From: Diphasiastrum complanatum
Taxonomy: Eukaryota; Streptophyta; Lycopodiopsida; Lycopodiales; Lycopodiaceae
DNA: 64,000 nucleotides
NCBI GenBank assembly: GCA_029204225.1
Contig: CM055104.1
Span: 47,190,451 to 47,254,450, forward strand
Reading direction: 5' to 3'
Each line of letters opens with the position of its first letter. The stretch's first letter is position 1. Shown here piece by piece: positions 1 to 10,913 of the stretch. The notes under the pieces are model-generated. The model did not search any database. It saw nothing but the letters and a program-made list of their open reading frames with translations, and was not told the origin of the DNA. Made by a program: the position numbers and the translations under genes.

Positions 1-745
1 CAGACACGAACTCGAAACTTTTCTATTTGTGACCAACTCGAAAGATTCGCAAAACAGTGGCTTGTGGAAGCTCGTGGCTTTCTTGTTGAAACTCGAAAGA
101 TTCACAAACAGAATCTTGTCGCAAAATTTTCTGTTTATTGTTCAAGCCTCAGATGTTGCAAAACTATCTCGAACAGTTCGCGAAATATTCTAGCTTCCTT
201 TCTTCAAGCTCAAGAATTGTCATCTGTCGCGAACAATTCATGAAAGAGGAAGTTGAGATGAAGAGACAGACTGTCGCAAAATATTCACGAACAGAATTTA
301 TTAGATCCTAGAAACAGAGCGTCTATTTGAATATCAATCATCATAAACAGTTAGATTTCTACTGCTACAATAATAAAAGGCCAAAGGACTTGTCTTGTAG
401 CAATATAAATACATATGCACTACTCGTTGAAACTCACTCAATCAAAGACACGACAGCGAGATAAGATAGCAAGAGAGGTATATTGATGAATCAGATCTAG
501 AATTATAAAAATTGGTTTTTTGATCGATAGTTTCTTATTGTCTAAATTGTCTTAAGTTGTCTCAGCTTCCGCATATAAATCTAACACATCCACATATAAT
601 TTTCGCACGCATATTCAATCAAAACAAATACTTTCTATTAGTACATAGATCAGATAAAATCGCGATTAAAGACACTGATATTAATTTGATTTATTCAAAT
701 TTGTATCATGTTCTCTGTGGAAAAGTAATTACTATTTTTCCTACA
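1..745 (+). repeat. LTR A, plus-strand copy (start cut by window edge)
   Basis: This is the inverted copy of the complete LTR at 4946-5749, matching it over nearly its whole length at roughly 90 percent or better by eye. It ends in CTACA at 745, the expected inverted partner of the TGTAG that opens the family. A TATA-like TATAAATA lies near 404 and fixes the plus orientation. The first 50-100 bp lie outside the window. It is followed at once by a piece of an unrelated LTR (746-1023), so it is a solo LTR or the 3' LTR of an element lying to the left. The sequence is rich in CTCGAA/TTCGAG words. Confidence 0.8.
404..411 (+). promoter_or_regulatory. TATA box of LTR A
   Basis: TATAAATA lies in the middle of the LTR and is conserved in the minus-strand copies near 5280 and 8900. 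It is the likely U3 promoter core of this copia family. Activity is not shown. Confidence 0.45.
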
Positions 746-1023
746 ACTATCTCTATTTCTTGAATAACTTTCACTCTCTCAAATATCTTTGATCCTAAGG
801 AATCATATAATGGAGTTCATGCAAGAACTCTAATTCACTCCTCTATTTCATCATCTCTCTCTTTATTCGTGAATTGTCATTATATATATATATACACGTG
901 AAACAGTTACAATGATTGTATGGGCAACAAGCGTGAAACAATGTAGAAGTACTAAAGTGAACTATAATGTGGTGTACGTCGGACTGGACAATGTAAATGA
1001 CGTGGACCTCGAACTCGAAGGAG
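746..1023 (-). repeat. LTR B fragment
   Basis: This stretch matches about 11229-11540, the interior of the minus-strand LTR B. The shared block runs from the ACTATCTCTATTTCTTG word to the GAACTCGAAGGAGCTCGAA word. LTR A appears to have inserted into, or recombined with, LTR B at its left edge. Its right edge abuts a plus-strand copia gag, so it does not belong to that element. It is an old, partial copy. Confidence 0.7.
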
Positions 1024-2965
1024 CTCGAAGAAGTGCAAGATATAGCTTCCAAGCTACATCTTAGGAAGAAATTTTACTCCCTCAAGATGGCAAATGGTGA
1101 TTCCCTGCAAAATCACATCAACCAATTCAAGAACCTGCTGAAGCAAATGGCCGCTATCGGATCTGTCATAGATGATCAAGACGCAGTGATGCAACTGCTT
1201 ACAAGCTTGCCAAGCTATACGACAGTTGGATGATGATATCACGACACATTCAGAACTGACTCCCTTCGAGAGTCATTACAATGTTGTTGTAGGAAGACAC
1301 GCGAAGGAACGAAGCCTCAAGATCTCAGCTGATTCTTACGTCTTTAACACCAACAAGAGCACGACCAAGCAGAAGAAGAAGAAAGTTTCGAAGCAATCAA
1401 AGCAAGACCAGAAACCAGCATAACACAAGGAACAACGCAGACGAAGAATAAGCTGTTCTACAGATACTACAAATGAAACAACCATGAAACTCGAGACTGC
1501 CGGATATTGCAAGCAAAGAACAACAACAAGGGACAATCAAATCAAGTGACAAATGTAGTTATAGAAGCTCCACAGCCTATTCAAGAAGCGGATCATGATG
1601 CCTTCATGACTAGCCATCACGGAACATCCAATGATAGTTCTTGGTTCTTGGATTCCGGTGCCACTCAACATGTGACCAGCGTCATTGGCTGTTTCGAGTC
1701 CTATACACCCTACAACCAACAAATATGTTCACCTTGGCAATAATAGCACACAAGCTATTAAAGGTGAAGGTACCGTAAGATTGAGCTTTGCAAATGATCA
1801 ATCTAAGCTACTTTCTAGAGTCATGTATATATCCCATTTATCTACGAATCTACTCTTTGTAAGCAGAATCATAGATCTAGGACATAAAGTAGAATTCGAA
1901 TGCGATCAGTGCAAAGTAGTTGATAGGACATGCAAGCTCAGAAAGAGGCATGGATATTTGTATAGATTAAGTCATTGTTTTTCTGTCTCTAGTCAGGTGC
2001 TCAGTACTTCTATTCATGCAAAATAAAAGTTTACTTTGGCATTATGGACTTGGTCACTTGAATCATGCTGTTGTACAACAAATGTCTAGACATTCTATTG
2101 TTCTTGATCTAGACTATCCTAGCGATAAAGTCGAGTTACCTATCTGTCAAGACTGTCTAGTTGGTAAACATTTAGATCAAGCCATCAGCATAATGCTAGA
2201 GGATTGTTAGACATTGGACATTCAGACATTTGTGGCCCGATGAAAAATCCTTCGTTGAAAGATGCTAAGTATTTTATGATTTTTATTGATGAATTTTCTA
2301 GAAGGACTATGATGTACTTTATCACTAACAATGGTGGAGAATACATCTCTACTGAGTTTAAGGAGTACCGCCAGAGCCAAGGCATTGAGAAACAATTCAT
2401 CACTCATTACAGTCCTCAATCGAATGGCTTAGCCGAGAGGAAGAACCGTACTCTGGTTGAATCAGCCAAATGTATGCTAGCGCATGCATCGCTGCCCAAG
2501 AGTTTCTGGGTTGAAGCTATCTCCACTGTAGCTTACGTCCAGAACAGATGTTCGACCAAGGCCCTCTCAGGCAAGACCCCATGAGGTGTGGACAGGCTCT
2601 AAGCCTTTTGTGAAGAACCTAAGAGTGTTCAGATGCGTTGCCTATGCATAGATCCTGAAAGACACGAGGAAAAAATTCGACTTCCAAGGTCTAAAGACCA
2701 TTTTGATTGGATATACTTCATCTGATAACACATACAAGCTGTATGATCCCGATACCCAGCAAATCTTGTGCAGCCAGGATACAGTCTTTATCGAGGATCA
2801 GTTCGTCGACATCAAAGGCAAAGACATTGTTCCAGGAGAACCTTCATCACCTGCCATTGACATGACAATCAGAGCTTCTGGATCAAGTGTGTCCATTGTC
2901 GACCCACTATTTGATAGCGAATCAGACGAAGACGATGCTGCGGCCCAGCAACAAGTCCGGATTGG
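1024..2965 (+). mobile_element. Ty1/copia remnant C (gag to integrase)
   Basis: A broken plus-strand copia with many breaks. The parts run in family order: UBN2-type gag 1024-1250 (LHLRKKFYSLKM, LLTSLPSY), a lysine-rich tail to about 1423, knuckle-like segment about 1460-1510, protease about 1639-1690 (FLDSGATQHV), GAG-pre-integrase 2016-2200 (LLWHYGLGHL), integrase 2204-2584 (HSDICGPM, NNGGEY, ERKNRTL), and integrase C-terminal part 2703-2960. No LTR of its own is seen. It runs straight into a second copia near 2965. In life it would encode Gag and a polyprotein that copies and inserts the element. Confidence 0.85.
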
Positions 2966-3149
2966 TTTTTTTTCTTTGATTGATGGTGATGAGAAAGCTA
3001 ATTTTTCTTTGAAAGGCAAGAAGAAGAAGTTTCCATCCAAGAGGACCCAAGATGTGGAGGTCGAGAGCAAGGATGGAGCTTCAAGTTCAAAAGACAAGAG
3101 CAAGAAGGACAAGAAGAAGCTTAAGTGTTTTTTCTGTGGTAAGAAATGA
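2703..3149 (+). pseudogene. Open frame crossing the junction of two copia remnants
   Basis: The left part is the integrase C-terminal portion of remnant C (GYTSSDNTYKLYDP). The right part is the lysine-rich gag tail and zinc-knuckle start of remnant D (LKCFFCGKK). The two elements meet near 2965. The frame happens to stay open for 148 codons, which is probably chance. I do not regard it as a gene. Confidence 0.5.
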
Positions 3150-4945
3150 CACTTTGCATCCGAGTGTTACAAGAAAAAGAATGCCCAAGAGAAGGAAAAC
3201 CATGGCAACCTTGTGCTTGAGGAGGTGGATGAATGCAACTTATCTTTGATGGCTTCCTTAACACAAACATCTAATCACAACACATGGTGGATTGATAGTG
3301 GGGCTAGTTCCCACATGACTCACCAAAAAGACTACTTTTCTACCTTACTTTCTTACAATAACTCTAAGAAGTTTATCTTCACTGCAAGTGATCAAGAATG
3401 TGAGATTGTAGGAATTGGATCCATTCCATTATGTCCTGGATCATCTAAGAAAATAGATCTAGACAATGTTCTTTATGTACCTTCTATTACAAAGAACTTT
3501 TTAAGTGTTGGTCAACTTATGGATAGTGGATTAGATGTTCATTTCGAGCATGGAGCATGTTCCATCTTGAAGAATGATAAATGTATTGCTAATGGCTTTA
3601 AGCAAGGAAGAATATTTAAGTTGGATGCTAATGTGATGGTTGGAAGTGTTAACATGGCAAGGGAGGAGCTCTCTCAAGTGGAGCTATGGCACAAGAGGTT
3701 AGTCATCCTACCTACAAAGCTATGGAGACCATGGTGAACAAAGAGCTAGCAATTGGACTTCCCAAAGCCATATCCAAGTGTGGCAAGCTTTGTGAAGCTT
3801 GTGGACTCTCCAAGTCTCATAAGCAACCTTTCAAGAGATCTTTGACAGGATCTAACTCTCCTCTTGATCTTATTCACTCGGATGTTCACTCTTTTTCACA
3901 TGAATCTAATGGTGGAGCTCTTATGTATATCACTTTTAATGATGATAAATCAAGATTTCTTGGATTTACCTCTTGTCTAAGAAAAGTAAAGTGTTTGAAA
4001 CCTTTGTGAAGTTCAAAACTTTTGTAGAAAAGCAACTTAATGCTAGCTTGAAAGTATTAAGATGTGATAATGGAGGGGAGTACATCTCCAATAGTATGAA
4101 AGAGTTTTGTCAAACTAATGGCATTAGAAGAGAGTTTACTTGCACATACACCTCACAACAAAATGGAGTGGTCGAGAGGAAAAATAGAACACTATGTGAG
4201 TGTGCTAAAGCATTGGGATTAGATGCATCACTTCCTATTTCATTTTGTGGAGAAGCTATTTTATGTGCAAACTTTCTATGTAATAGAATGACTAATAGTG
4301 CCATTGGAGGTCTCACACCTTATGAAGCATTGTATGGCAAAAAGCCAAATCTTAGTGATTTGAAAAGTTTTGGATGTACTTGTTATGTACATATTCCTTT
4401 AGAAACAAGGAAAAAGGAAGATGCCACTTCATTCAAAGGCATCTTTGTTGATTATAGTGAAAAGAGTAAAGCTTATAGGATATTTGATCCTATTACCAAG
4501 AAAGTTGTTGTAAGTAGAGATGTACTTTTTGATGAATCTCTCAATGGCAAAGAGAAGGTACTTTCCAACAACTCTCATCTTATCAATGATCATGCTATGG
4601 TCGAGGAGGAGCTTCAAGGAGTTGAAGACCAAGAGGATCTTGCCCAAGATCCAAAAGAGCCAAGAAGATCAACAAGAGTGAGGGCCGAGCCATCAAGGCT
4701 CACTTATAGTGACAAAGGAAAGCAAAGGGAAGATTCTCAACTACCCACCTCTTATTCTTTCTTGACTACTATGCTTGAAGAACCAACGTCTTTTGAAAAA
4801 GCAATTAAGTCTCAAAGTTGGAAGGATGCTATGCAAGTAGAGTTTGATGCTTTGTTGGAAAATCAAACTTGGGATCTTGTTAATCTACCTTATGGTAAGA
4901 AGCCTCTTACTTGTAAATGGATATATAAATTGAAGTACAATCAAG
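2966..4945 (+). mobile_element. Ty1/copia remnant D (gag tail to start of RT)
   Basis: A broken plus-strand copia with a few breaks. Parts: gag tail and CCHC knuckle 2990-3180, protease 3276-3330 (WWIDSGASSHM), protease/linker 3330-3640, GAG-pre-integrase about 3680-3870, integrase about 3860-4640 (IHSDVHSF, DNGGEY, ERKNRTL), acidic linker, and RT N-terminus 4760-4945 (WKDAMQVEFDALL). A minus-strand LTR A begins at 4946, so the rest of pol was displaced by that insertion and is not seen in the window. It resembles the copia at 48950-52090 in protease and integrase wording. Confidence 0.88.
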
Positions 4946-4950
4946 TGTAG
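3973..4950 (+). pseudogene. Copia integrase to RT-start segment of remnant D
   Basis: A long open stretch holding most of the integrase core and C-terminal region: DNGGEY near residue 34, QQNGVVERKNRTL near residue 60, the GKKPNLSDLKSFGC block, then a charged linker (PRRSTRVRAEPSRL) and the opening of reverse transcriptase. It ends where the minus-strand LTR A begins. It is a fragment of a fossil polyprotein. Confidence 0.85.
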
Positions 4951-5749
4951 GAAGAATAGAAATTACTTTTTCACATAGAACACGATACAAATTTGAATGA
5001 ATCAAATTAATATCAGTGTCTTCAATTGTGATTTTATTTGATCTATGTACTAACAGAACAATATTTGTTTCAATTGAATATGCATGTGAAAATTGTATGT
5101 GGATGTGTTAGACTTATATGCGGAAGTATGAGACAACTGAAGACAATCTAGACAATAACAAACTATTGATCAAAAACGAATTTTTATAACTCTGAATCAG
5201 ATTCATCAATATACATCTCTTGTTGTCTTATCTCGTTGTTGTGTCTCTGATTGAGTGAGTTTCAACAAATAGTGCATATGTATTTATATTGCTACATGAC
5301 AGGTCCTTTGGCCTTTTATTACTGTAACAGTAGACATCTAACCGTTTATGATAATTGATATTCAAATAGACGCTTTGTTTCCAGGATCAAATAAATTCTG
5401 TCTGTGAATATCTCTTCATCTCAGCTTCATCTTTCACGAATTGTTGGCGATAAATGACAATTATTGAGCTTGAAGAAAGCTAGAATATTTTTCAAACTGT
5501 TCGAGATAGTTTTGCGACATCTGAGGCTTGAACAAGAAACAGAAAATTTTACGACAAGATTTTGTTTGCGAATCTTTCGAGTTTCAACAAGAAGGCCACG
5601 AGCTTCCACAAGACACTGTTTCGCGAATCTTTCGAGTTGGTTATGAATAGAAAAGTTTCGAGTACGCGTCCATTTCTTTCTCATCCTTTGTCAAGTAAAC
5701 TGCGCGCTTTGTTGGTAGAATCAAGATCTGTGTGATCAATTGTTCTACA
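4946..5749 (-). repeat. LTR A, complete minus-strand copy (3' LTR)
   Basis: An 804-bp LTR bounded by TGTAG...CTACA on the minus strand. On its internal side a purine-rich tract and the end of copia RNase H (ADIFTKPLSKALF, about 5760-5860 minus) show that this is a 3' LTR. It interrupts copia remnant D at 4945. Copies of the same family lie at 1-745 and 8841-9168. Confidence 0.85.
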
Positions 5750-6395
5750 GCTCTTTCTCAAAGTGGCAATTGGATTAATCTCAATCTTCTTCGTTGCTTC
5801 TCGAACAAGGCTTTACTTAGTGGCTTTGTAAAGATATCAGCTGTCATTTCCTCTGTGGGTATGAAGACTGTCTTCAATATCTTCTTCTCGACTAAGTCTC
5901 AAATCACATGATACTTGATAGCTATGTGCTTTGTTTTCGAGTGAAATACAGGATCTTTCATAAGATAGATTGGTGAAGTGTTATCCATTAACAAGACATA
6001 AGGTTCAGAACTAGATTCATCAAATCCTTCCAATATCTGTTTAATCCAAATCAGCTCGTTTTCCATCTTGCCTGCTACTGAATCATCATTGTCGTCATAG
6101 CGTTCACGAGCTTCTACTTCTTCCTTCACTCCATCTATTGCCTTTTGAAGTGTCATTGTTGCATCTTTCGCCAATAAGGTTCGAGTTGTGTGGAATGACC
6201 TGGGTAGGGCTCGAAGAAAATAACTAACCTGTTTTTCCTTATAAATTGTATTTTCTGCACCAGAATTTGCAAGAAACTAAATAGATTTTAAATCTTTCGC
6301 ACGAATGTGTTCAGGTCTTTGTCGTCCCATTGTAGGTAAGTTAATTGGTCTTCCAAGAACATGATCTGATTACAAGATCGATGTTAAAATTAAAA
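5750..6395 (-). mobile_element. Ty1/copia remnant, minus strand (RNase H and gag parts)
   Basis: Read on the minus strand, 6395-6080 shows copia gag wording (MFLEDQLTYLQWDDKDL, YFLRALPRSF). 6060-5760 shows RNase H wording (KMENELIWIKQIL, FHSKTKHIAIKYH, ADIFTKPLSKALF). The RNase H end leads directly into the 3' LTR at 5749. The gag part probably continues the gag start at 10858-10637, with the plus-strand copia E lying between them. The element is broken and its parts are condensed compared with a full copia. Confidence 0.7.
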
Positions 6396-7240
6396 AACAA
6401 TCCATAATGATTTTTTTGGCTTGCTACAAATATTGTACCATGCAAGTATGTAGTTCATAAATGCAAAATGCCAAATTTGGCCTAGATAGAACTCAAGCTA
6501 CATGGATATGTAATATCTAGATTGATGAGTACAACTTGCATATAGTTTTCTGAAAAGTAGTGGTACGGAATTCTGGAATTCCGCACGTGTGAAAATCAGT
6601 GATGTTCAGCCTCTTTTATTTCCTTGTTTCTGGATCCAAAGATAGTAGTTTTATAACTTGATGGAAAGCTTATGATCTACACTTTCCATAAAAATTGATA
6701 CCAAATCAATTTGATGTGTCTAGCAAGAGTTATAAGCTCTTAAAGAGGACAAGGATAGGTCCAAAATCCTAGTGACAACATTTTGATTTGATTCAATCTT
6801 GCTTTGTTCTGAATCCATTGTTTTGAGCATCCTACACAAGAAACTGAAGATCAAGATTGAGTTTGAAGTAATTGAACACCTTTTGAGCCTTCTGAGAGTC
6901 AATTGTGTTTTCTCTTGAAGCATTTCACACTTGCCAAAAGTAAGATTCAAACTAGCCAAAGTGTCTCAATCCACTTTGTGTGTCTGATCTAGATAACTTG
7001 TCTTGTGGAATATTTGAGATTCATCTCAAATACAGTTGCAAGTGTTTCACATAGGAAGGTAGTACATCCTTGAAAATACCTATAGTGAAAGAGAGCAGCA
7101 ACTTTAAGTCTGATTGGAACAAGCTCAAACATATTGCAGTCCAATAACTAAGAAGTCTTCATTAAAATGACATCTCAGGAAGGATATCTTCTAGAAGCTA
7201 ATGAGAGACTAAACACTTCTCTATTTTGATACTCCAGGAT
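6396..7240 (+). other. Non-coding stretch before copia E gag
   Basis: This 0.85-kb AT-rich stretch should hold the 5' LTR and leader of copia E, but I cannot align it with that element's 3' LTR at 9799-10636. No primer site is evident. A palindromic GGAATTCTGGAATTCC word sits near 6570. The gag start of E begins around 7240. The 5' end is therefore either too diverged to recognise or not original. Confidence 0.4.
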
Positions 7241-7318
7241 GTTATGGATATTGTGCTTGGTGTTGAGGAGGAGCCTCAAACATAGGCTGAAATTTCTAGC
7301 TATAGGAAGAGAGCAAAA

Positions 7319-8200
7319 ATGGCTCTACATTTCATTAGGATGAATGTATTCAATGAAATTCTGAGAGAGATAGGATCTTGCACTACAGCCAAAGAAGCTT
7401 GGGATGCACTTAAGTCCATCTATGAAGCAAAGAATACTTCTAGAATACTCACTCTTAGGAATCAGATTTTCCAAAGTTTCCAAAGAAGTGAAGAGAGTGC
7501 ATCAAACTATGTTTTGAGAGTTAAAGATTTACATAGAGAGCTTTCTTGTGTTGGTGTTACTATTAACCAAGATGAGCTAGTTCAAGTCATACTGAATGGC
7601 TTGAGAGATGACTATGATAATCTTGTTCAGTCTTTTGCCATTAAGGAGGAGTTGCCTAATTTAGAAACTCTCCAAGGAATTCTTATTTCTAAAGAATCTA
7701 GACAAAGCTATAAACTCTCCAAGATGAACAAACTCAAGCATGGTGGAAGTGACAAAGCCCTCTTTGTCAAAGACAAACATAAAGGAAGGACTAAGAACCA
7801 GTTCTCTCAAGCATCCAACAAACACAAAGCCAAAGATCGAGACAAAGATGGTGAAGAGGATGATACAACTCATCCTACTACTTCAAGGGCCAAGAAGAAG
7901 AAAGTGAAGTGTTTCTTCTGTGGCAAGAAAGGGCACTATGCCTCTAATTGCTTTAAGAAGAAAAACCAACTCAAGCAAGCTAATCTCTCCAAAGAGATTG
8001 AAGAAGATTTTGTTGCAAGTGATGGAGAAGGATCACTCATGGTGTCCAGTTTTTCTTCATCACCTTTCAAGAAAGATGGAGCTTGGTACATAGATAGTGG
8101 AGCTTCTTCACATATGTGTTGTTCAAAGGAGTCATTTGACTCAATTGTACCTTACAAAGGACTCAAGAGATCTATTTACACTGCTAATGATCATGAGTGA
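7319..8200 (+). pseudogene. Copia E gag, zinc knuckle and protease start
   Basis: A 293-codon open stretch. Residues 1-125 are UBN2-like gag (AKEAWDALKSIYEAK, VLRVKDLHREL, VILNGLRDDYD). Residues 130-190 are a basic lysine-rich linker, residues about 198-211 a CX2CX4HX4C RNA-binding knuckle, and residues about 255-265 the aspartic protease motif DSGASSHM. The gag wording is close to that at 17449-17700 and 21945-22138, so these belong to one copia lineage. Treated as a fossil part, not a host gene. Confidence 0.85.
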
Positions 8201-8448
8201 TCTATAGAAGGAATTGACAACATTCCATTGAAACTTGCTTCTTCAAAAGTTCTTGCACTTACTAATGTTCCTTTCATACCAAAACTTACAAAGAACTTAA
8301 TTAGTGTGTGAAAGTTGCTTGATAATGGTTGTGATGTAAAGTTCAACTCCAATACTTGTTTTATCAAGAAAAATGATGAGATCCTAGCTGATGGGTCTAG
8401 ATGTGGTGGAGTTTTTTGGTTGAATTTTTATGAGAATGTGAAGTTGCT

Positions 8449-8838
8449 TTGTTATCTAAGGAGGATCTGTGGCATAGAAGGTTGGGTCATCCTAACTTTA
8501 AATCTATGTCTTCTATGGTCAAGAAAGTGAAGGCTATTGGTCTTCCGAAATCTCTTTCCAAAGATTTCAAGCCTCGTGAGGCTTGTGCTATTGCAAAATC
8601 ACACCAAAAGCCATATGAGAAGTCTTTTATAAAGACTACTCATCATTCGAAACTTATACACTCGGATGTATATTTTTTCTCTTCTAAAAGTATTGGTGGT
8701 GCAACATGTTTTGTCACCTTTATTGATGACTTTACTAGATATACTTGGTTGTATCTACTTTCTTCAAAGGCTATGGTTTTTTATCACTTCCTAATCTTCA
8801 AAGCTTATGTTGAGAAACAATTTTCTTTCAAGTTAAAG
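8449..8838 (+). pseudogene. Copia E GAG-pre-integrase and integrase start
   Basis: DLWHRRLGHPNFKSM marks the GAG-pre-integrase module. LIHSDVYFFSSK and FVTFIDDFTRYTWLYLL mark the first strands of the integrase core. The segment stops at 8838, where a minus-strand LTR A fragment begins. Confidence 0.8.
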
Positions 8839-8840
8839 CT

Positions 8841-9168
8841 TTGTTGTCTTATCTCATTGTTGTGTCTCTGATTGAGTGAGTTTCAACGAGTAGTGCATAT
8901 GTATCGATATTGCTACAAGACAGGTCCTTTGGCCTTTTATTACTGTAACGATAGAAATCTAACCGTTTATGATGGTTGATATTCAAATAGATGCTTTGTC
9001 TCCAAGATCGAATAAATTCTGTTCACGAATATTTTGCGACAGTCTGTCTCTTCATCTTAGCTTCGTCTTTCACGAATTGTTCACGACAGATGACAATTCT
9101 TGAGCTTGAAGAAAGCTAGAATATTTCGCGAACTATTCGAGATAGTTTTGCGACATCTGAGGCTTGAA
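8841..9168 (-). repeat. LTR A fragment inside copia E
   Basis: About 328 bp matching 5220-5533 of the complete LTR A in the same orientation, including the TATAAATA-type box and the AGGACCTGTCTTGTAGC region (minus strand). It lies between the integrase and RNase H parts of copia E. It is a partial copy without TG/CA ends, so it is a relic of a larger insertion or a recombination product. Confidence 0.8.
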
Positions 9169-9170
9169 TT

Positions 9171-9784
9171 GGCAAATTGAGTCAATACATGCAAAGTCCA
9201 CTAATATGTCATTGGAAGAGTGCCAAAAGAGTGTTAAGGTACATCTTGGCTACTAGAAACTTTGGCATAGTGTATCAAGGGACTAATCTTTGTTTGAGAG
9301 CATACTCGGACTCAAATTTTGCAGGTAACAAAGTAGATAGAAGATCCACAAGTGCCTTTGCTACATTCCTATGTGGAGGAGTCATATCTTGGCTTTCCAA
9401 AAAGCAAGATACCATCTCACTTTCATTAACCGAATCCGAGTATAAAGCTATGACAACAACAACAAAGTAGATCCTATGGCTAAGAAGACTATTGGAGGAC
9501 TTCAAGCGATCAAGGATGAAGACATTCCATGCATTTATTGTGACAATCAAGCATCCCAACAACTTGCCAACAATCCAATCTTCCATACTCAAACCAAGCA
9601 CATTGAGATTTCACATCACTTTGTGAGAGAGAAGCTACAAACAAAGGAGATCAAGCTCATCCATGTTTCATCTTCAGATTGTGTTGCTGATATACTTACC
9701 AAACCATTGGCAAAGGATCCATTTGTGAAGTTAATATTAGCACTTGGAGTTGTAGATAGATGTATGCTAGATTTACCAAGCTAG
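9171..9784 (+). pseudogene. Copia E RNase H segment
   Basis: Wording typical of the copia RNase H end: HWKSAKRVLRYI, SDSNFAGNKVDRRSTSA, SLTESEYKA, YCDNQASQQLANNPIFH, KHIEISHHFVREK, VADILTKPLAKDPF. It closes just before the polypurine tract and the 3' LTR. A fossil part with few breaks. Confidence 0.85.
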
Positions 9785-10204
9785 ATTTTGAGGAGGAGTG
9801 TGAAAATGTCAAAATCATGCTTGATCTAGGCCAAAATCATGTACATATTATGTTTACACATGTGTGGAGCCTGTTCCCACGTGTGAATTAAATGCATTTA
9901 TCATTTAGATTAGTGATCTAGTATGTACATACCATTTGATCAGAATTCTATTGGCTAAAAGGGCCAAAATCTAGTTTTTGAGCTATATGCCATTGGCACC
10001 TTTCTATTGGTAGAATGTGCAAGATATTTTGACTAGGATTGATCTCCCACTTGTAGAGGTCTGCTCACACATGTGGAAAGATCAATAGAGGTCGAGTTTG
10101 GGAAGATTTTTATCTAGGTTCCTATAATGTGGGAAATCACCCAAAATCAAGGAGGTGCCTAAGATCATGGAAGTCATGGACCGTGTGCCAAGTTTGATTT
10201 GATT

Positions 10205-10315
10205 AATGGATCCTTAGGTGACTAGGCACTCTCACACATGCCAGATCAGTGACTCGAGCTACAAATGGATCCTTAGGTGACTAGGCACTCTCACACATGC
10301 CAGATCAGTGACTCA
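10205..10315 (+). repeat. 59-bp tandem duplication in LTR E
   Basis: Two near-identical copies of a block containing GGATCCTTAGGTGACTAGG and CACATGCCAGATCAGTGACT start at 10205 and 10264. It lies just upstream of the TATA box, where U3 enhancer repeats are common in LTRs. Confidence 0.85.
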
Positions 10316-10340
10316 ACAACAGCTCAAGCTCTCCTTCATG

Positions 10341-10349
10341 TATATATAG
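10341..10349 (+). promoter_or_regulatory. TATA box of LTR E
   Basis: TATATATAG follows the 59-bp duplication and precedes the presumed R region. It supports the plus orientation of the LTR. Only the motif is seen. Confidence 0.45.
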
Positions 10350-10636
10350 TGCCTCATTTGGCCATAATGAGCATGGAAGCTAAATCTTGGTTTTGGTGCA
10401 TTTTTTGAGTCATCTCTCCATTTGTCTTGCTATTTTATGCATTGATTGGGTTCTTAGCCTAGTATACTTCATACTCAACCTAATGTCCGTACTCTGATAG
10501 GTTTTCACATGTGTGAAACCAGCAAGCTCAATTTTTGGTCATTGATTGTTCTTGTTAGATTTCTTCATCTATTTGATCTAAATGCTATCTAATATTGTGT
10601 AGATTGATAGGTGATCTAATCTAACATCCAATCACA

Positions 10637-10858
10637 CTTGTGGATCTCATTGCTTTGCCATCCTTAGCTTCTAGGCGGTCAGCATGTCAAGTTCAGCTGG
10701 CTTGGCTATCGAACCATTGACGTATTCCCAGAGTTCTTTTCTAGTGAGTATCATCTTCATTTTGAACTTCCACATGTGGAAGTCGTCACTGTTGAACTTG
10801 TTGATCAAGCGGATTTATGAATATGCTCCTTCCATGATGAATGATCTAAGAAATTGTA
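10637..10858 (-). pseudogene. Copia B gag N-terminus, minus strand
   Basis: Minus-strand wording FHMWKFKMKMILTRKELWEYVNG is the classic opening of plant copia Gag. It continues to about KPAELDML and an AKDGKAM-like stretch near 10640, where LTR E ends. A related gag part resumes at 6395-6080 on the far side of copia E. It follows the primer site at 10895-10907 and LTR B. A broken fossil part. Confidence 0.75.
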
Positions 10859-10894
10859 GAACAGTTTTGAATACTAATAGTTGTTTGGAACGAT

Positions 10895-10907
10895 GGCTCT
10901 GATACCA
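10895..10907 (-). other. tRNA-iMet primer binding site of copia B
   Basis: The minus strand reads TGGTATCAGAGCC, the standard plant copia primer site complementary to initiator Met-tRNA. It lies a few bases inside LTR B and fixes the element's 5' end. Confidence 0.9.
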
Positions 10908-10913
10908 CTCTAT

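Larger units (their letters stand above)
7240..10636 (+). mobile_element. Ty1/copia element E with 3' LTR
   Basis: A broken plus-strand copia with several breaks. Parts: gag 7240-7900, CCHC knuckle 7909-7960 (CFFCGKKGHYASNCF), protease 8082-8120 (WYIDSGASSHM), GAG-pre-integrase 8450-8640, integrase start 8640-8838, a minus-strand LTR A fragment 8841-9168 lying inside it, RNase H 9171-9784, polypurine tract TTTTGAGGAGGAG at 9786-9798, and 3' LTR 9799-10636. The element sits within a minus-strand copia whose gag is found on both sides (5750-6395 and 10637-10858). Confidence 0.85.
9799..10636 (+). repeat. LTR E (3' LTR of copia E)
   Basis: It starts with TGTGA directly after the polypurine tract and is proposed to end at TCACA (10636), giving 838 bp. 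A TATA box (TATATATAG) lies at 10341-10349. An internal 59-bp tandem duplication lies at 10205-10315. The right end is inferred from the inverted termini and from the minus-strand gag that resumes after it. Confidence 0.7.

Noticed and set aside
3973-4950. Host gene coding for a DNA-binding protein
   Set aside because: The wording is copia integrase and RT start; it is a retroelement fossil.
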